Positions 42,473-53,562 of a stretch of DNA of 64,000 nucleotides are shown one piece after another (the stretch's first letter is position 1; each line of letters begins with the position of its first letter). The translations under genes and the position numbers were made by a program. The DNA comes from Sporopachydermia quercuum (taxonomy: Eukaryota; Ascomycota; Sporopachydermiomycetes; Sporopachydermiales; Sporopachydermiaceae), in contig BCGN01000002.1 in NCBI GenBank assembly GCA_001599295.1, forward strand, positions 1,736,001-1,800,000, given 5' to 3'. The notes beneath the pieces were generated by a model. That model ran no database searches, was not told the DNA's origin, and saw only the letters and a list, made by a program, of their open reading frames with translations.

Positions 42473-44221
42473 ATGCTCCAAAGGCTGAGACTGACCAAAG
42501 TCTCCACCGGTCATGGTAGATGCTTTTCGTCTAGTACTTATTGTCTGGGAGACCATGTTGAACCATCAGCAGCTACAGATATTCCCCAATCATCACCTGT
42601 TACTGGTGAAAACGAAAAATGGCTGACGTTTTTACGTAAACAGCTTGAAGAAGAAGCCTCTGGTAAACGTGTCCCAGGACAGAGATACAATATAGTTAAG
42701 GCACGTTTTCCAGTAAGAAAGTTCAATCCTTACACATCACAATTTTCCCATTTACCTTCAAGTATGAGACCAAAGTTATCTCAGTCGACTTCTCAAATGT
42801 TTTCTGATGTCAGGACTATACGTGTGCGTTCAGGGAAAGGTGGCAATGGGTCTGCTTCCTTTTTCCGAGATGCAGGAAGATCTCAAGGTCCTCCTGATGG
42901 TGGAAATGGTGGTGATGGTGGAAGTGTTTATATTCAAGCTGTTACCGGAATTTGGAGTTTGCACAAGCTCAAGACATCTTATTTAGCGGGAAATGGTAGA
43001 AACGGGTTAGGAAGGCAATTAGATGGTGCCAATGGTGAAGATATAGTGATTTACGTACCAGTAGGAACAACTGTTAGATGGGTTCCTGATCCTAAAGAAC
43101 TGAGAAGAACTTTGGTTGAAAGAGTAGAGCAAAATGAAGACGGCGGAACAACAATTTCAAATACGGTATATGGCCCTGATGGTGAGGTTCTGGAAGTTCC
43201 TAACATTACAAATGATGGATTGAATGGCAAATATCTGAGTAAAGATTCTACGTATGAATCATGGAATCGTATGTCTGATGAACTGATTGAGGTTCCAATC
43301 ATAGCTGATCCTGTTGATCCTACAATGCCAGGGTTTGTAAAACTCGAGAGAGACTCCTATGAAGATGGTCAAGGTTGGATTCATAAAGGTAAAGATGAAG
43401 AATATCATGAAGGAAAAGCATTCTTCAAGCAGCTGAGAAATAACGTGAAAATGTATGATAGGCAAATCAGATTTGAAGAGGAAGAGGCAGATATGTTTCC
43501 AATTGACGGCATAGATTTAGATGAACCAACGCCTAAACCAATATTACTTGTGAAAGGTGGTAAAGGAGGTTTAGGTAATATGCATTTCCTTACAAATGAT
43601 ATTCGTAATCCGAGGTTCTGTTTACAAGGTAGAGGATCAGCATATAGTTGCTTCCTACTGGAACTCAAGTTATTAGCAGATTTGGGACTTGTTGGTTTAC
43701 CCAATGCCGGCAAATCAACATTATTAAGAGCTATTTCGAAAGCTACACCTCAAGTTGGCCATTGGGAATTCACTACTTTGACACCAACTATAGGAACAAT
43801 CTCCGTAGGAATCGATAGACCTCCTTTTACTGTTGCTGATATTCCAGGGATTATTGAAGGAGCAAAGGATAATAAAGGTATGGGGCTGGACTTCTTGAGA
43901 CATATCGAAAGATCAGGAGGACTAGTTTTCGTGATCGCTTTGGATTCCAAAGTCAATTCACGTAATAAGGACCCTGTAGCCGCATTGAAAATATTATGGA
44001 ATGAATTAGGACCTCGACGAACAGACAGTAAAAGAGTTTTGATCGTTGCAACGAAAGCTGATGTTGAAGGATCTGAGGAGAATTATAAATTACTGCTCGA
44101 TTATATTAATAGTAATGAAGAATGGAAAGATACCTGGAATGTTATACCAATATGTGCATTGAAGAAGGAGAACATAGAGAATGTTATTAGGCTAATGGCT
44201 AAGACAGCTGGTAAGTTTTAG
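42473..44221 (+). CDS. MTG2: Mitochondrial Obg-type GTPase Mtg2
   Basis: Mtg2 assists assembly of the mitochondrial large ribosomal subunit. The first ATG is at 42473 (582 residues); codons upstream are open but lack ATG. The N-terminus MLQRLRLTKVSTGHGRCFSSS is a clear mitochondrial leader. The glycine-rich Obg fold starts near 108 (VRSGKGGNGSASFFRDAG, GGNGGDGGSVYI) and ends with LLVKGGKGGLGNMHF. About 165 residues of charged sequence are inserted between the two halves. The G domain follows: G1 GLPNAGKST (about 407), G3 DIPGII (about 455) and G4 TKAD (about 526), with GMGLDFLRHIERS. The C-terminus PICALKKENIENV closes the G domain. No Obg C-terminal extension. Confidence 0.95.
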   Translation: MLQRLRLTKVSTGHGRCFSSSTYCLGDHVEPSAATDIPQSSPVTGENEKWLTFLRKQLEEEASGKRVPGQRYNIVKARFPVRKFNPYTSQFSHLPSSMRPKLSQSTSQMFSDVRTIRVRSGKGGNGSASFFRDAGRSQGPPDGGNGGDGGSVYIQAVTGIWSLHKLKTSYLAGNGRNGLGRQLDGANGEDIVIYVPVGTTVRWVPDPKELRRTLVERVEQNEDGGTTISNTVYGPDGEVLEVPNITNDGLNGKYLSKDSTYESWNRMSDELIEVPIIADPVDPTMPGFVKLERDSYEDGQGWIHKGKDEEYHEGKAFFKQLRNNVKMYDRQIRFEEEEADMFPIDGIDLDEPTPKPILLVKGGKGGLGNMHFLTNDIRNPRFCLQGRGSAYSCFLLELKLLADLGLVGLPNAGKSTLLRAISKATPQVGHWEFTTLTPTIGTISVGIDRPPFTVADIPGIIEGAKDNKGMGLDFLRHIERSGGLVFVIALDSKVNSRNKDPVAALKILWNELGPRRTDSKRVLIVATKADVEGSEENYKLLLDYINSNEEWKDTWNVIPICALKKENIENVIRLMAKTAGKF

Positions 44222-44559
44222 GAAGAAGTTAGAACAGTGTTTTTTTTGAACATCTAGAAGATTCAGAAATAGAATGAAGTTGATTTGAAATGTGTAGTTT
44301 CTTGTATATATAATGTGTGAAAGGAAGTGAGTACTTACAGATTTTGTTATGCTTTATGATATTAATATGATACAAATAATATCTGGAAGACTATTACTAT
44401 GATTCTTATGATTATTACAAATATCCAATACAAATACCCAATAAAAATATCCAATATAAAAACAATTAAACTAACTAGTATACTCATATTTCTTATGACT
44501 ATTCCATTATTTATGTCACACAGTAATCAATCGATAATACCATTAAAAAAATCTGTAAA
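44222..44559. other. Convergent intergenic region with a short tandem repeat
   Basis: Between MTG2 and the kinase gene. It contains three degenerate copies of AAATATCCAATA-type sequence at about 44419-44457. Nothing else. Confidence 0.55.
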
Positions 44560-45795
44560 CTAAATAGTAGCATTCACTTTATCATCAAGTATTTGTTCTA
44601 CCTCAGGATCAACTAATTGATCTTTATTCTTGGTAGCAGCCAATACAACCTCTCGGAAAGCAGCTAGACCATTTCCGTCTGTGAAAGACTTCTTTTCAGC
44701 AGAATTCGATCGTGGCCGTTGGTCAGGTGAGCTAACTGATAAAGAACCAATTCCTGATCCAGGAACAGTCAAAGTATCACTAGGATCACCAATTGAAGAA
44801 AGAATTTCATCCTCATCATCGTCCTCATCGATTTTCAAAGCTTTGATACGATTTGCTAATTTAACTGCTTCGATTACCTTGATGAGTCTCTTACGAGCAT
44901 TGAAACCAGTTCTGATATTTGGTAACAAATCAGAAGTGCAATTAGCAACTGTACCAGTGATCCAAATATCAGCTAGTATTTCATCAATAGTGGGACGGTT
45001 GTTCGGATTCAATTGAAGACATTTCTGTATGAACAATTTAGCCTCTAAAGAAACATCTGACCAGTACTGTTTATGAAAGATGAGGAAATTATTACCTCTC
45101 ACTTCATTGAGAAAGTCTTCAGCAGTTTCTGCTTGAAATGGTGAATAACCACTGAGCAGAGTATAAGTAATAACACCCAAAGACCATATATCACAGGGCT
45201 TACCATGTCCAACATTAAGGAAAACTTCTGGTGCTGCATATCCCAATGAGCCAGCAGGAGTAGTAATTTTCTCTTGATCACTATGCAATATCGCAGCAAT
45301 GCCAAAATCAGCTAACACCAAAGGCGATTTAGGATCTTCAGTCAGATAAAGCAAATTCTCTGGCTTCAAATCTCGGTGAACAATATTTCGATCATGCAAA
45401 TATTTCACAGCGTCAAATACTTCTACCATTGTATCAACAGCATCTTGTTCAGTGAATTTACCGTAATCACAGATTCTGTTAAATAATTCACCACCAGTAG
45501 CAAGTTGCATCACAATGTAATATTTATCTCTTGATTCAAAACAGTCACGGAATGATACAATATGAGGATGATTCAATTGACGCAATAGTCTCAATTCATC
45601 TTCTATCATCTTTTCATTTCCTTTCAATCTCTTCTTTAATACAATTTTTACTGCTACATCTTCACCAGTTTCGATGTTGCGAGCAGCTCTTACAACACCG
45701 TAGGATCCAGCGCCCAAATCACGGCCAAAGACATATTTTCCTTTTCTTTTCAGGCTTTCAGGCTGTCCTGTAAGTTTTCTTGCAAACGCTTGCAT
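44560..45795 (-). CDS. Calcium/calmodulin-dependent protein kinase (Cmk1/Cmk2 type)
   Basis: A Ser/Thr kinase of the CaMK group acting in calcium stress signalling. ATG at 45795 gives 411 residues. The kinase domain is about 22-280. It has the glycine loop GRDLGAGSYGVVRAA, VAVKIVLKKR, HRDLKPENLL and DFGIAAIL. It also has APEVFLNVGHG and CDIWSLGVITYTLLSGYSPF. The autoinhibitory/calmodulin-binding helix follows (FNARKRLIKVIEAVKLANRIKALK). The tail is Ser/Asp-rich. This domain order and length fit Cmk1/Cmk2; which of the two is not decided, so no symbol is given. Confidence 0.95.
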   Translation of the reverse strand: MQAFARKLTGQPESLKRKGKYVFGRDLGAGSYGVVRAARNIETGEDVAVKIVLKKRLKGNEKMIEDELRLLRQLNHPHIVSFRDCFESRDKYYIVMQLATGGELFNRICDYGKFTEQDAVDTMVEVFDAVKYLHDRNIVHRDLKPENLLYLTEDPKSPLVLADFGIAAILHSDQEKITTPAGSLGYAAPEVFLNVGHGKPCDIWSLGVITYTLLSGYSPFQAETAEDFLNEVRGNNFLIFHKQYWSDVSLEAKLFIQKCLQLNPNNRPTIDEILADIWITGTVANCTSDLLPNIRTGFNARKRLIKVIEAVKLANRIKALKIDEDDDEDEILSSIGDPSDTLTVPGSGIGSLSVSSPDQRPRSNSAEKKSFTDGNGLAAFREVVLAATKNKDQLVDPEVEQILDDKVNATI

Positions 45796-47409
45796 TGTAT
45801 TGTACAAACTGGAGCAGCAAATGAGATGGAAATGTATATTCGTTGCAAGTAATGATCAATTGACAACCAAAGTCTCCTTACTAAAAGGCTAGTCCGGATA
45901 GTTTAGATTTCTTGAAATTAGCGGCAATCTTTCAGAGAATAAGCGTTTTGGAAAGCCGATAGTAGATTTCAATCAAATAGAGAACTGTTAGAATGTCTAT
46001 ATGATGTGTCGATGGATGATTGATAAGCAATGGGAGAGTAACTGATAAAGCAGTTAGAAAATGTTGAAGGTAAAGTAGGAGACTAGTAGGGTGATGCAGT
46101 GCGTGCATGAAAATGCATTGGCAGAGCCACGACGACAATTCAATTTGGAAGGGCTAGAGTCAAGGTTTGAAGTTAATAGGGGGAACGAAAAGACAATTGT
46201 GGACGTGATTGATGTTTTGAAGGAAAAGTCAGTGCTTCCATTATTATTAACGTGTGTTGATTTCCAATAATATTAAAAAGTGTTTAGATGAATGAGAATC
46301 TAATGCTATTCTATGCTTTGTTGGTTATGATTAGTGTAAGGTAAAATAATAGACTTTAAATTATAGAACTTTAGTCTCAAAACAGGAAGAAAGATTAGCT
46401 CCAGTGCCATTATTTTAAACTTTAATTCGTTTAAAGTAAGCGAGTAGAATGAGCCAGATGGCTGATTTTGAACACTTAGGTTCTAAGAAGTGAGGTATAC
46501 AGCTTCGACAGAATAATCTCAGATATAAAGTATACATTTCCATATTGCCTGAAACATAATTATTAGAAAATTATGACAAGGAAAATATCTGCTTGTAGAT
46601 TGTAGATAGACTGTTGCTTTTCAAGTGGATTTCAGATAGTCAACAACAGAATCCCTGTATATTATTAGCATTACATTAAAGTTTGAAGAAAAGTTCTTAA
46701 GTGAAAACTTAGAAGCTGAGGTGGAACTTTATCTTAAGAAACAAGCCCTGATTAGAATGCCATATTTCATAATTCGTTCTTTGGAAAATACGATTATAAT
46801 TTTTAATGATTCTGGCTGTAAATTACATATTTATAGTATATGTGTATGTTTTTATTGGTGTTCAATATGAAGTTTCCTACTACACTTTAGCTCTAATTAA
46901 TATAATCGTCTCTCCTTCTAGCTATCGTATTGATGACTGCTGCTCGCCAAGAACTTGGTAGTTTTATTACTGTCTTTAGTACCCCCTCAGGAAACCATCA
47001 AATCTCACCCAAATCTCAAACCATTTAACTAAATCTACCAATGTTTTCACTCACGGCAATCAACATAAACTCGAGGATGAGTTTGAAGAAGCCACATCAA
47101 CTCCAGTCCCATCACCCCTTCTTTTCTCCTTTTATCCTCCTACGCACTCCATATTCCAGGTCCTCACTCTCACTGTATTATCTCCGTTATTTCTACCAGA
47201 TAATGTCCGTCTTATATCCCCACCATGAAACTGTCTCATCCCTCATACAAAATTTTCTTTATTATGGAGCAGAAATTTTCACTGTGTACCTGCTATCAAT
47301 AACAATAAATCCATGTTTATCTATCAGCATCTTCTTTTTTGGCTATCTCTCTAAAGTGACTAATTACCACAATATATTATTAGGGTTCTCGTAAACTCGG
47401 ACATACATA
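45796..47409. other. Divergent intergenic region between the CMK gene and SDA1
   Basis: About 1.6 kb. A 117-codon frame at 47041 is Ser/Leu/Tyr-rich and overlaps the SDA1 promoter; I reject it. A GAGGATGAG sequence near 47071 resembles the PAC element of ribosome-biogenesis promoters. Confidence 0.5.
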
Positions 47410-49729
47410 ATGGTTAAAAGGAAGAGGGCAGCAGTGCTGCCTACTAATATCATTCTTCTACAGAACTTGATAAGAAGAGATCCTCCGTATGTGTACTATT
47501 TGCTNCTGTCCCTCAGAAGCGTATTTTCAATCTTCTATTGACATATTTGAGCCATAGAAAACGAGTCACTAACATTTAATCAGCTCTTATGAAGAAGAAT
47601 TCATTCAGCAATATAAGCACTATGAAAGTTTACGTGATATCTTCACAGCTAACCCTACATCATACCAAGATGAAGAGTTTGCTGAACTTATAGGTTTTGT
47701 CTCTCAAGTTTGCTCATGTTATCCTAAGTTGACCCAAACGTATCCTGATGAGTTGGTGAAGCTATTAAATACAAATTTCAAAGATTTGAGCACCTTACTA
47801 CGGGACAAGATCATCCAATGTCTAACAATGCTTAGAAACAAAGGAGTGATCAGTGCAGAAACACTAATCAAGTCTATTTTCCCGTTGCTAATTACAGCGA
47901 ATGATACAGGTAGTAGCGCTAAAGTATTGAAAGGTCAGATATACACTGCTTTGGTTTCGCTTTTGAAAAGTATGAATCAAGGCTCGAAGAATCAAAAAAT
48001 CAATAGGACAATGCAAGCGCTGCTATTTAACTTATTAGANCAACAAGATGGTAATGGGTTGTGGGCTACTAAGCTTACCCGGGAACTATGGAGAAGAGCT
48101 ATTTGGGATGATTCCAGAACTGTTGAAATAATGACAAAAGCTTGTCTACACGATGACGTTAAAGTAGCTGTGTCTGGATGCAAGTTTTTCTTAGGCGCAG
48201 ATAAAGAGCGTGAAGAAGCAATGGAAGAAGACTCTGACGATGAAGGAGAATCAGCTGAAGCGTTGAGACATAGAATGCAAATCAACAAAAAGAATAGTAA
48301 AAAGGCTAAAAAGCTAGAAAGTGCTATCAAGCAAGTTAAAAAGAAGTCAAGCTCTAAACATAGTGCTACCTACCTTAATTTCTCTGCTATTCAGTTGCTT
48401 CGTGATCCTCAAGGGTTTTCCGAGAACTTATTTTCTCGCCATTTATCTAACAAAGCTTCCAACAAATTGAACTTAGAACAGAAAATCATGTTTATGAATT
48501 TGATCTCTAGACTTATTGGTACCCATAAGCTTACTGTGCTAGGAATATACTCCTTCTTCCTAAAATACCTAACACCCAAACAAAGAGATGTTACTCAGAT
48601 CATGGCAGCTTCAGCGCAAGCAGCACACGACTTAGTTCCACCAGATGTTATTTCTCCTGTGGTAAGACAAATAGCTAACGAGTTCGTTTCTGATGGTGTA
48701 GCAGCTGAGGCTGCAGCCGCAGGTATTAATACCATAAGGGAAATCTTAAGCAGAGCACCACTCGCTATTGATAGTACATTATTGCAAGATTTGGCAGAAT
48801 ATAAATCATCAAAATCAAAGCCTGTTAGCATGGCAGCCAAATCATTGATCTCTTTATATAGAGAAATGGCTCCTGAAATGCTGTCAAGAAAAGATAGAGG
48901 TAAAGAAGCATCAATGTTGTTGCAAGCTGGTGAGCATCGTGATGCACATAGATTTGGTGAAGAAATGTCTACTATCAAAGGTGTTCCAGGTATTGAGCTT
49001 TTAGTTGAATGGAAGAAGAATCAACTGGAGGCTAACGGAAACCAAGAAGAAGACGAACTTGCGGGCTGGGAAATCGAAGAAAAGGAAAGTGACAGTGAAA
49101 GTGATAGCGATATTGATTTTGATGGTGATTGGGTCAATGTTAAAAGTGATGAGGAGATTTCTTTTGATCTGTCGGATAGCGATGATTCAGATGACTCGGA
49201 GGGAGAAATTGAAGGTGAAGATGAAGAAGAAAGAGCCAAGAGGTTACTAAGACTGAAAGGTGAGAAACAATTGAGAAAGGAAGCCAAAAGAGAAGCCAAG
49301 AAACCCAAAATCGATCCTGAAGAAGCTTTCAGGGAGTTGGCGTCGTCTAAAATTCTTACCCCCGCAGATTTTGCTAAATTGGATGAATTGAAGTTGGAAG
49401 CCGGTGTTAAAAAGATCATTGGTAAAAGCATTGCCACTGAAGAAGAAGTTGATGCTTCTTCATTGGTTGGACCGGTGAAATATAAGCAAAAGAAGGAAGA
49501 AAGACTTGCCCATGTCAAGGAAGGAAGAGAAGATAGAGATAAGTTTGGTAGTAAGAAAGGTAAGCGGGAGGCTCCTCATAGTACTACAAATAGGGAGAAA
49601 GCTAGAAAGAAGAATTTCATGATGATGGTTCATAAAAGAGATGTTCAAGGGAAGGCAAGAAGAAGTTTGAGAGATAAACAGAAAGTATTACGGGCTCATA
49701 TTGAGAAACAGAAGAAGAAAGGTTTCTAG
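47410..49729 (+). CDS. SDA1: 60S ribosome biogenesis and export factor Sda1, spliced
   Basis: Sda1 is an essential nucleolar protein for 60S subunit maturation and export, first found through actin and cell-cycle defects. Exon 1 is 47410-47486 and exon 2 is 47584-49729 (740 residues; 767 in baker's yeast). The intron has GTATGT, ACTAAC and ATCAG. Splicing rebuilds [20 protein letters not shown], the invariant N-terminus. Then come a long HEAT-like helical part ([37 protein letters not shown]) and an acidic region ([15 protein letters not shown]). The basic C-terminus is [21 protein letters not shown] and KKKGF. N bases at 47505 (intron) and 48040 (coding). Confidence 0.97.
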
Positions 49730-50361
49730 TTTTTTATACCTTTGGCCTTATTCTGAACGGTTTCTATGCGTGATTCTTATTCACAGCTTCTACTATATTT
49801 TTAGACTGATAGATTACATTTTTCACTTCTGTTGCCATCAGCCGTTGAATATGGGTTCTATTGCTCTTCATTGTTCTAAATGTTCTCTACTGAGCCTTCA
49901 CTGTTCAAATCTTGAGCATTCAAAGTTAAAGAATTTTGTTTAAGGTAAACCATTTGTCTTTTAAACAAGTTATTTGAACTGTTACTCAATTCGGCAGACT
50001 TTATTAATCTTGATATTATTTGCCTTTAGGTATGGATTGTGTGGCTGTTCTTTATCTCCAATGGTCATTATTTAATATTCAATACTTTCATGAATCAGCA
50101 CTATTATTGTAAAATGTCATTTGGGTGCTTGAGTGCTTCAATCTATCTAGTATGCTATTAGGAATTTTAACTGTTCTTCTTTATAATTTGGTTAGGGATA
50201 ATAATAATAGATTAATGTATTCATGCTGTATATTCTATAATACATGCGGATGGAGAAGAATAACAGCCTATGCCGATTACTTTTCAAGGATTCAACAGTC
50301 TACTGTCAAGTAAAATAAAAAGTTATACAGCATATATCAATGGCGTGGAGGTTGATTTATC
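49730..50361. other. Spacer between SDA1 and the 5S rRNA gene
   Basis: 630 bases, AT-rich, no tRNA next to the 5S gene and no convincing open frame. Confidence 0.55.
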
Positions 50362-50481
50362 GGTTGCGACCATATCTAGTAGAAAGCACCGTTTCCCGTC
50401 CGATCAACAGTAGTTAAGGTACTAAGAGCCTGACCGAGTAGTGTAGTGGGAGACATACGCGAAACTCAGGTGCTGCAATCT
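50362..50481 (+). rRNA. 5S ribosomal RNA, dispersed copy
   Basis: A 120-base sequence beginning GGTTGCGACCATATCTAG and ending GCTGCAATCT, clearly 5S rRNA. It includes AGAAAGCACCGTTTCCCGTC, the internal promoter region (AGTTAAGGTACTAAGAGCC, CCTGACCGAGTAGTG) and ACGCGAAACTCAGG. The ends pair as GGTTGC with GCAATC. Relative to baker's yeast, a helix changes on both sides (TAGTA with TACTA in place of TACCAG with CTGGTA). That compensatory pair argues for a functional gene. It stands alone between SDA1 and DBP8, with no rDNA or tRNA next to it. Confidence 0.97.
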
Positions 50482-50485
50482 TTTT
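50482..50485 (+). terminator. RNA polymerase III T-run terminator of the 5S gene
   Basis: The 5S gene runs directly into TTTTT (50481-50485). Further T-runs up to about 50523 provide back-up termination, typical for RNA polymerase III. Confidence 0.8.
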
Positions 50486-51472
50486 CCATTGCTTCCTTTT
50501 TTCCCTCTTTTTTCTCTTTTTTCCTTCTATCAAATAATTACTACGGCATTTGTCAATAAGTACTACTAGGAATAGCTAACTGTATACATATAATCAATTT
50601 ATTATATCTATGCATTTCCATTGATTGAGAACTTCTGTTGAATCTATTTACGCCAGGACCACGAAAAAGATTTATAATCTTATTATAGCTACCCTTATTC
50701 TTGAAAGTGTCGTGTCTACTTATGTTCACAAAGTGGCAGAAAAAAGGGAAGGGCATTGTTATATTGTTTTGTCATACTAATGAGTGAAAAAATAGCATGA
50801 AATATTCAGGAATGGCTTTCAATATTATAACATAAATGTTCAGATTAGGCTAGATTTGAAGGCTTGCAATTGACATCAGAATCTGTCTGTTCTTGTAAAC
50901 TGTATCATCCTCTTCTTCTGTCTCTCGTTCTTCCTGTTTCAACAGCATTATTATACCACGATTAATGATTCTTGAACGGAAATAGAGCTGTGAGACAGTC
51001 TGAAAAGAGAATATGATGTAACTTCTAGTGAAGCAATCATTTGATAAATTCGTTAGCATATAAACGATGATTTCTGAATATACTCTGGGTTATACTCTAG
51101 TTGGCACTCCAATTCCATAGTGTCCCGTGTAGTATCTTTATAGACTGTATCTATAATTGTCAATAATAGTATGCTCATAAGGATTTAACACATATGATAG
51201 AGGCAACTAATAAAGCCATTCAAGACAACAATAAACAGCTCCTAGCATGTATTCATTGGTTAATGAGATATTGATGAGCAGTGACAACTAGCAAACATCA
51301 AAACAACTGCACTTGCAGAGAAAATATCGTTGTTGATTCACAGAAGTTTCGAAATGTGGTTGTTAAAGAGATGATTATCGGGTATTCTATGGGCTGTGGT
51401 GTAATAATCATCATCATACAACCAATTCATTGAAACCTCATGTAGAGCTAACATAAAGCTCACAAAGTTCAA
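50486..51472. other. Spacer between the 5S gene and DBP8
   Basis: About 1 kb, AT-rich. Short frames lack coding character; nothing else recognised. Confidence 0.5.
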
Positions 51473-52953
51473 TTATTTTCTATTCTGCTTCTTGCTAACT
51501 TTGAACTTGCCACTGCTTTTCCCATGTTCTCTACCAAGACCATCAAATATCCCGGATTTTGCCTTCTGAATCTTCTTTATCTCCCCAAATCCTTCTTTTT
51601 CCATCTCCATCAAACTCTCTCGTTTAGCTCCGGTAACAGGTTTCAAATAATCCTTAATAATCTTGTTATCAGTGACTTTTTCATACTTTTCAAGCTTCAT
51701 TCCAATTCTTTTCTCAATATTCAAAATACGATCGACATCTTTTTCTGCTACGAATGATATACTTTCACCTTTTCTACCTGCTCTTGCTGTACGACCTACT
51801 CTATGAATATAATCATCAGGATCAGCAGGTAAATCATAATTAATAACAAGCTCAACAGTTGGTATATCCAGACCTCTACTGGCAACATCCGTACACACTA
51901 ACACTCTCGCTGCCTGTGCTTTGAACCTTTGCAGAGAGTTCGTTCTTTCAGCTTGAGGAAGACCTGAATGTAATGATGTGACTCTTACTTCTAGTAATCT
52001 CAACATTCTTCTTAGAATCTCGGCTGTATTTGTTCTATTCACGAAAACAATGGTGGATTTTTTCACGTTGTCCTCGTGATTAAGTATGGCGTATAAATAG
52101 GACTCTTTCACGTGTGATGGTAGAAATACATATGACGATTGTAAGGCTTTAGGAATTGCAATTGAGTCTACAGTATCAGTCTCATGAATGAAAGGGGGTA
52201 AGTTTTTCTTACCTTTTCTTGTTCCATTTTCCTTTAAAGCCTTCACAGCGTCAGTGATAGTAGCTGTGAACAACAGAGTCTGTCTTTCAGAAGCTGGTGG
52301 TAAAACGTTGAAACAGTCGCCTAAATGATCACCAAAACTATTACTGAGTAGCCTATCAGCTTCATCTAGTACTAAGTACTTTATTCTCCTTAAACCACAG
52401 ATGGTGTCTTCTCCAGATGATTTGATATGATCAGCTAATCTTCCTGGTGTTGCTATCACGAAATGTGGTTTCCTTTGAAGCTCTAATGCTTGAGATACCA
52501 TATCTACACCTCCGACAATGACAGCTACTTTTATATTCATATTTGCTCCCAGAGCAGAAAACTGCTCTGCTATCTGAAGTGCTAGTTCTCTGATTTAGTT
52601 AGTATATGAACTACAAATAGACTCATAGTTAGACAAGGACAGTTGATATCGATGCATGCGTAACATGAATGACCACATTCAACATCAACAGATCTCCGGC
52701 ATGCGAATACTTACCTTGTAGGCGTCAAAACCAACCCAAATATTCCGTAAGGATCTTCTGACCATCGTGTCAACATTGGTGCTGCAAATGCGATTGTTTT
52801 ACCGCTACCAGTTTTAGCACCTCCTATACAATCTCTGCCATCAAGAATAGCAGGGATACAAGCGGATTGAATTCCTGTTGGTTTGGTGATAGCCATAACA
52901 TTCAATGCTTCACACAGCCATTTGGACAAACCTAGAGATTGAAAATTGCTCAT
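51473..52953 (-). CDS. DBP8: DEAD-box RNA helicase Dbp8, spliced
   Basis: Dbp8 is a nucleolar ATP-dependent RNA helicase for 18S rRNA processing, stimulated by Esf2. Exon 1 is 52953-52715 and exon 2 is 52589-51473 (451 residues; 431 in baker's yeast). The intron has GTAAGT, ATACTAAC and ATCAG, and splicing rebuilds [21 protein letters not shown]. Motifs are AKTGSGKT (46-53), [26 protein letters not shown] (TAT in place of SAT), [16 protein letters not shown] and [14 protein letters not shown] chose the ATG at 52953 (CCACCATGAGC); the frame upstream is a trinucleotide-rich stretch without an ATG. Confidence 0.96.
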
Positions 52954-53562
52954 GGTGGCTACTATTATAGTTATAATGGTGGTAAATAGTAACAACAATA
53001 ATGATAACAATAGTAATAACAATAGTAATAGTAGAGTAATAATATTATGATCAAGTGTTTCTCTGTTGATAGTCTGTGTTACTGTATTCTCTGCTAGCTA
53101 TGATTTGATGATGAACTAACAAATACTTCTACTAACAACTTGGCAATAAAATCCAGCTTGATCAACACTTCTACTGCCTATTCAATCTGTTAAACCATTA
53201 TTTGAATATTTGTTTGTCGTATATATTATACAGAAAGTAAAGTACATAAAAGGTGATAGAAGTCAGTCTCATAGTAAATAAATTTTTTAAGGTTTGGTGA
53301 ATTTTGTGGTGATAATGATGATTTCCGGGATTGAGGCGCTGGTATGAATATTACGGAAACTATGATTATGAGTTTCCGGTATTATCGAGATCATTTCCGA
53401 AATATTCCATCGTGATATATTACTGATAGAGTAATCAGATGCTGATTCAAGCCCACCAGAGATATCATGAAAGCAAAGTGAATTGACTGAATTCCTTAAT
53501 TCCTTAGAATAAAGAGCATATGATCCATTATTTTTTTCAAATATCTTACTAACTTGTTGTTA
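52954..53562. other. DBP8 promoter and BRE2 3' region
   Basis: The start is a (TAG/AAC)-type trinucleotide-rich stretch (about 52975-53045). Four TTTCCG-type hexamers (one as CGGAAA) cluster at 53322-53400. No gene. Confidence 0.55.

Noticed and set aside
47041-47394. 117-codon plus-strand ORF before SDA1
   Set aside because: Ser/Leu/Tyr-rich low-quality sequence with no domain, lying in the SDA1 promoter; looks like chance.
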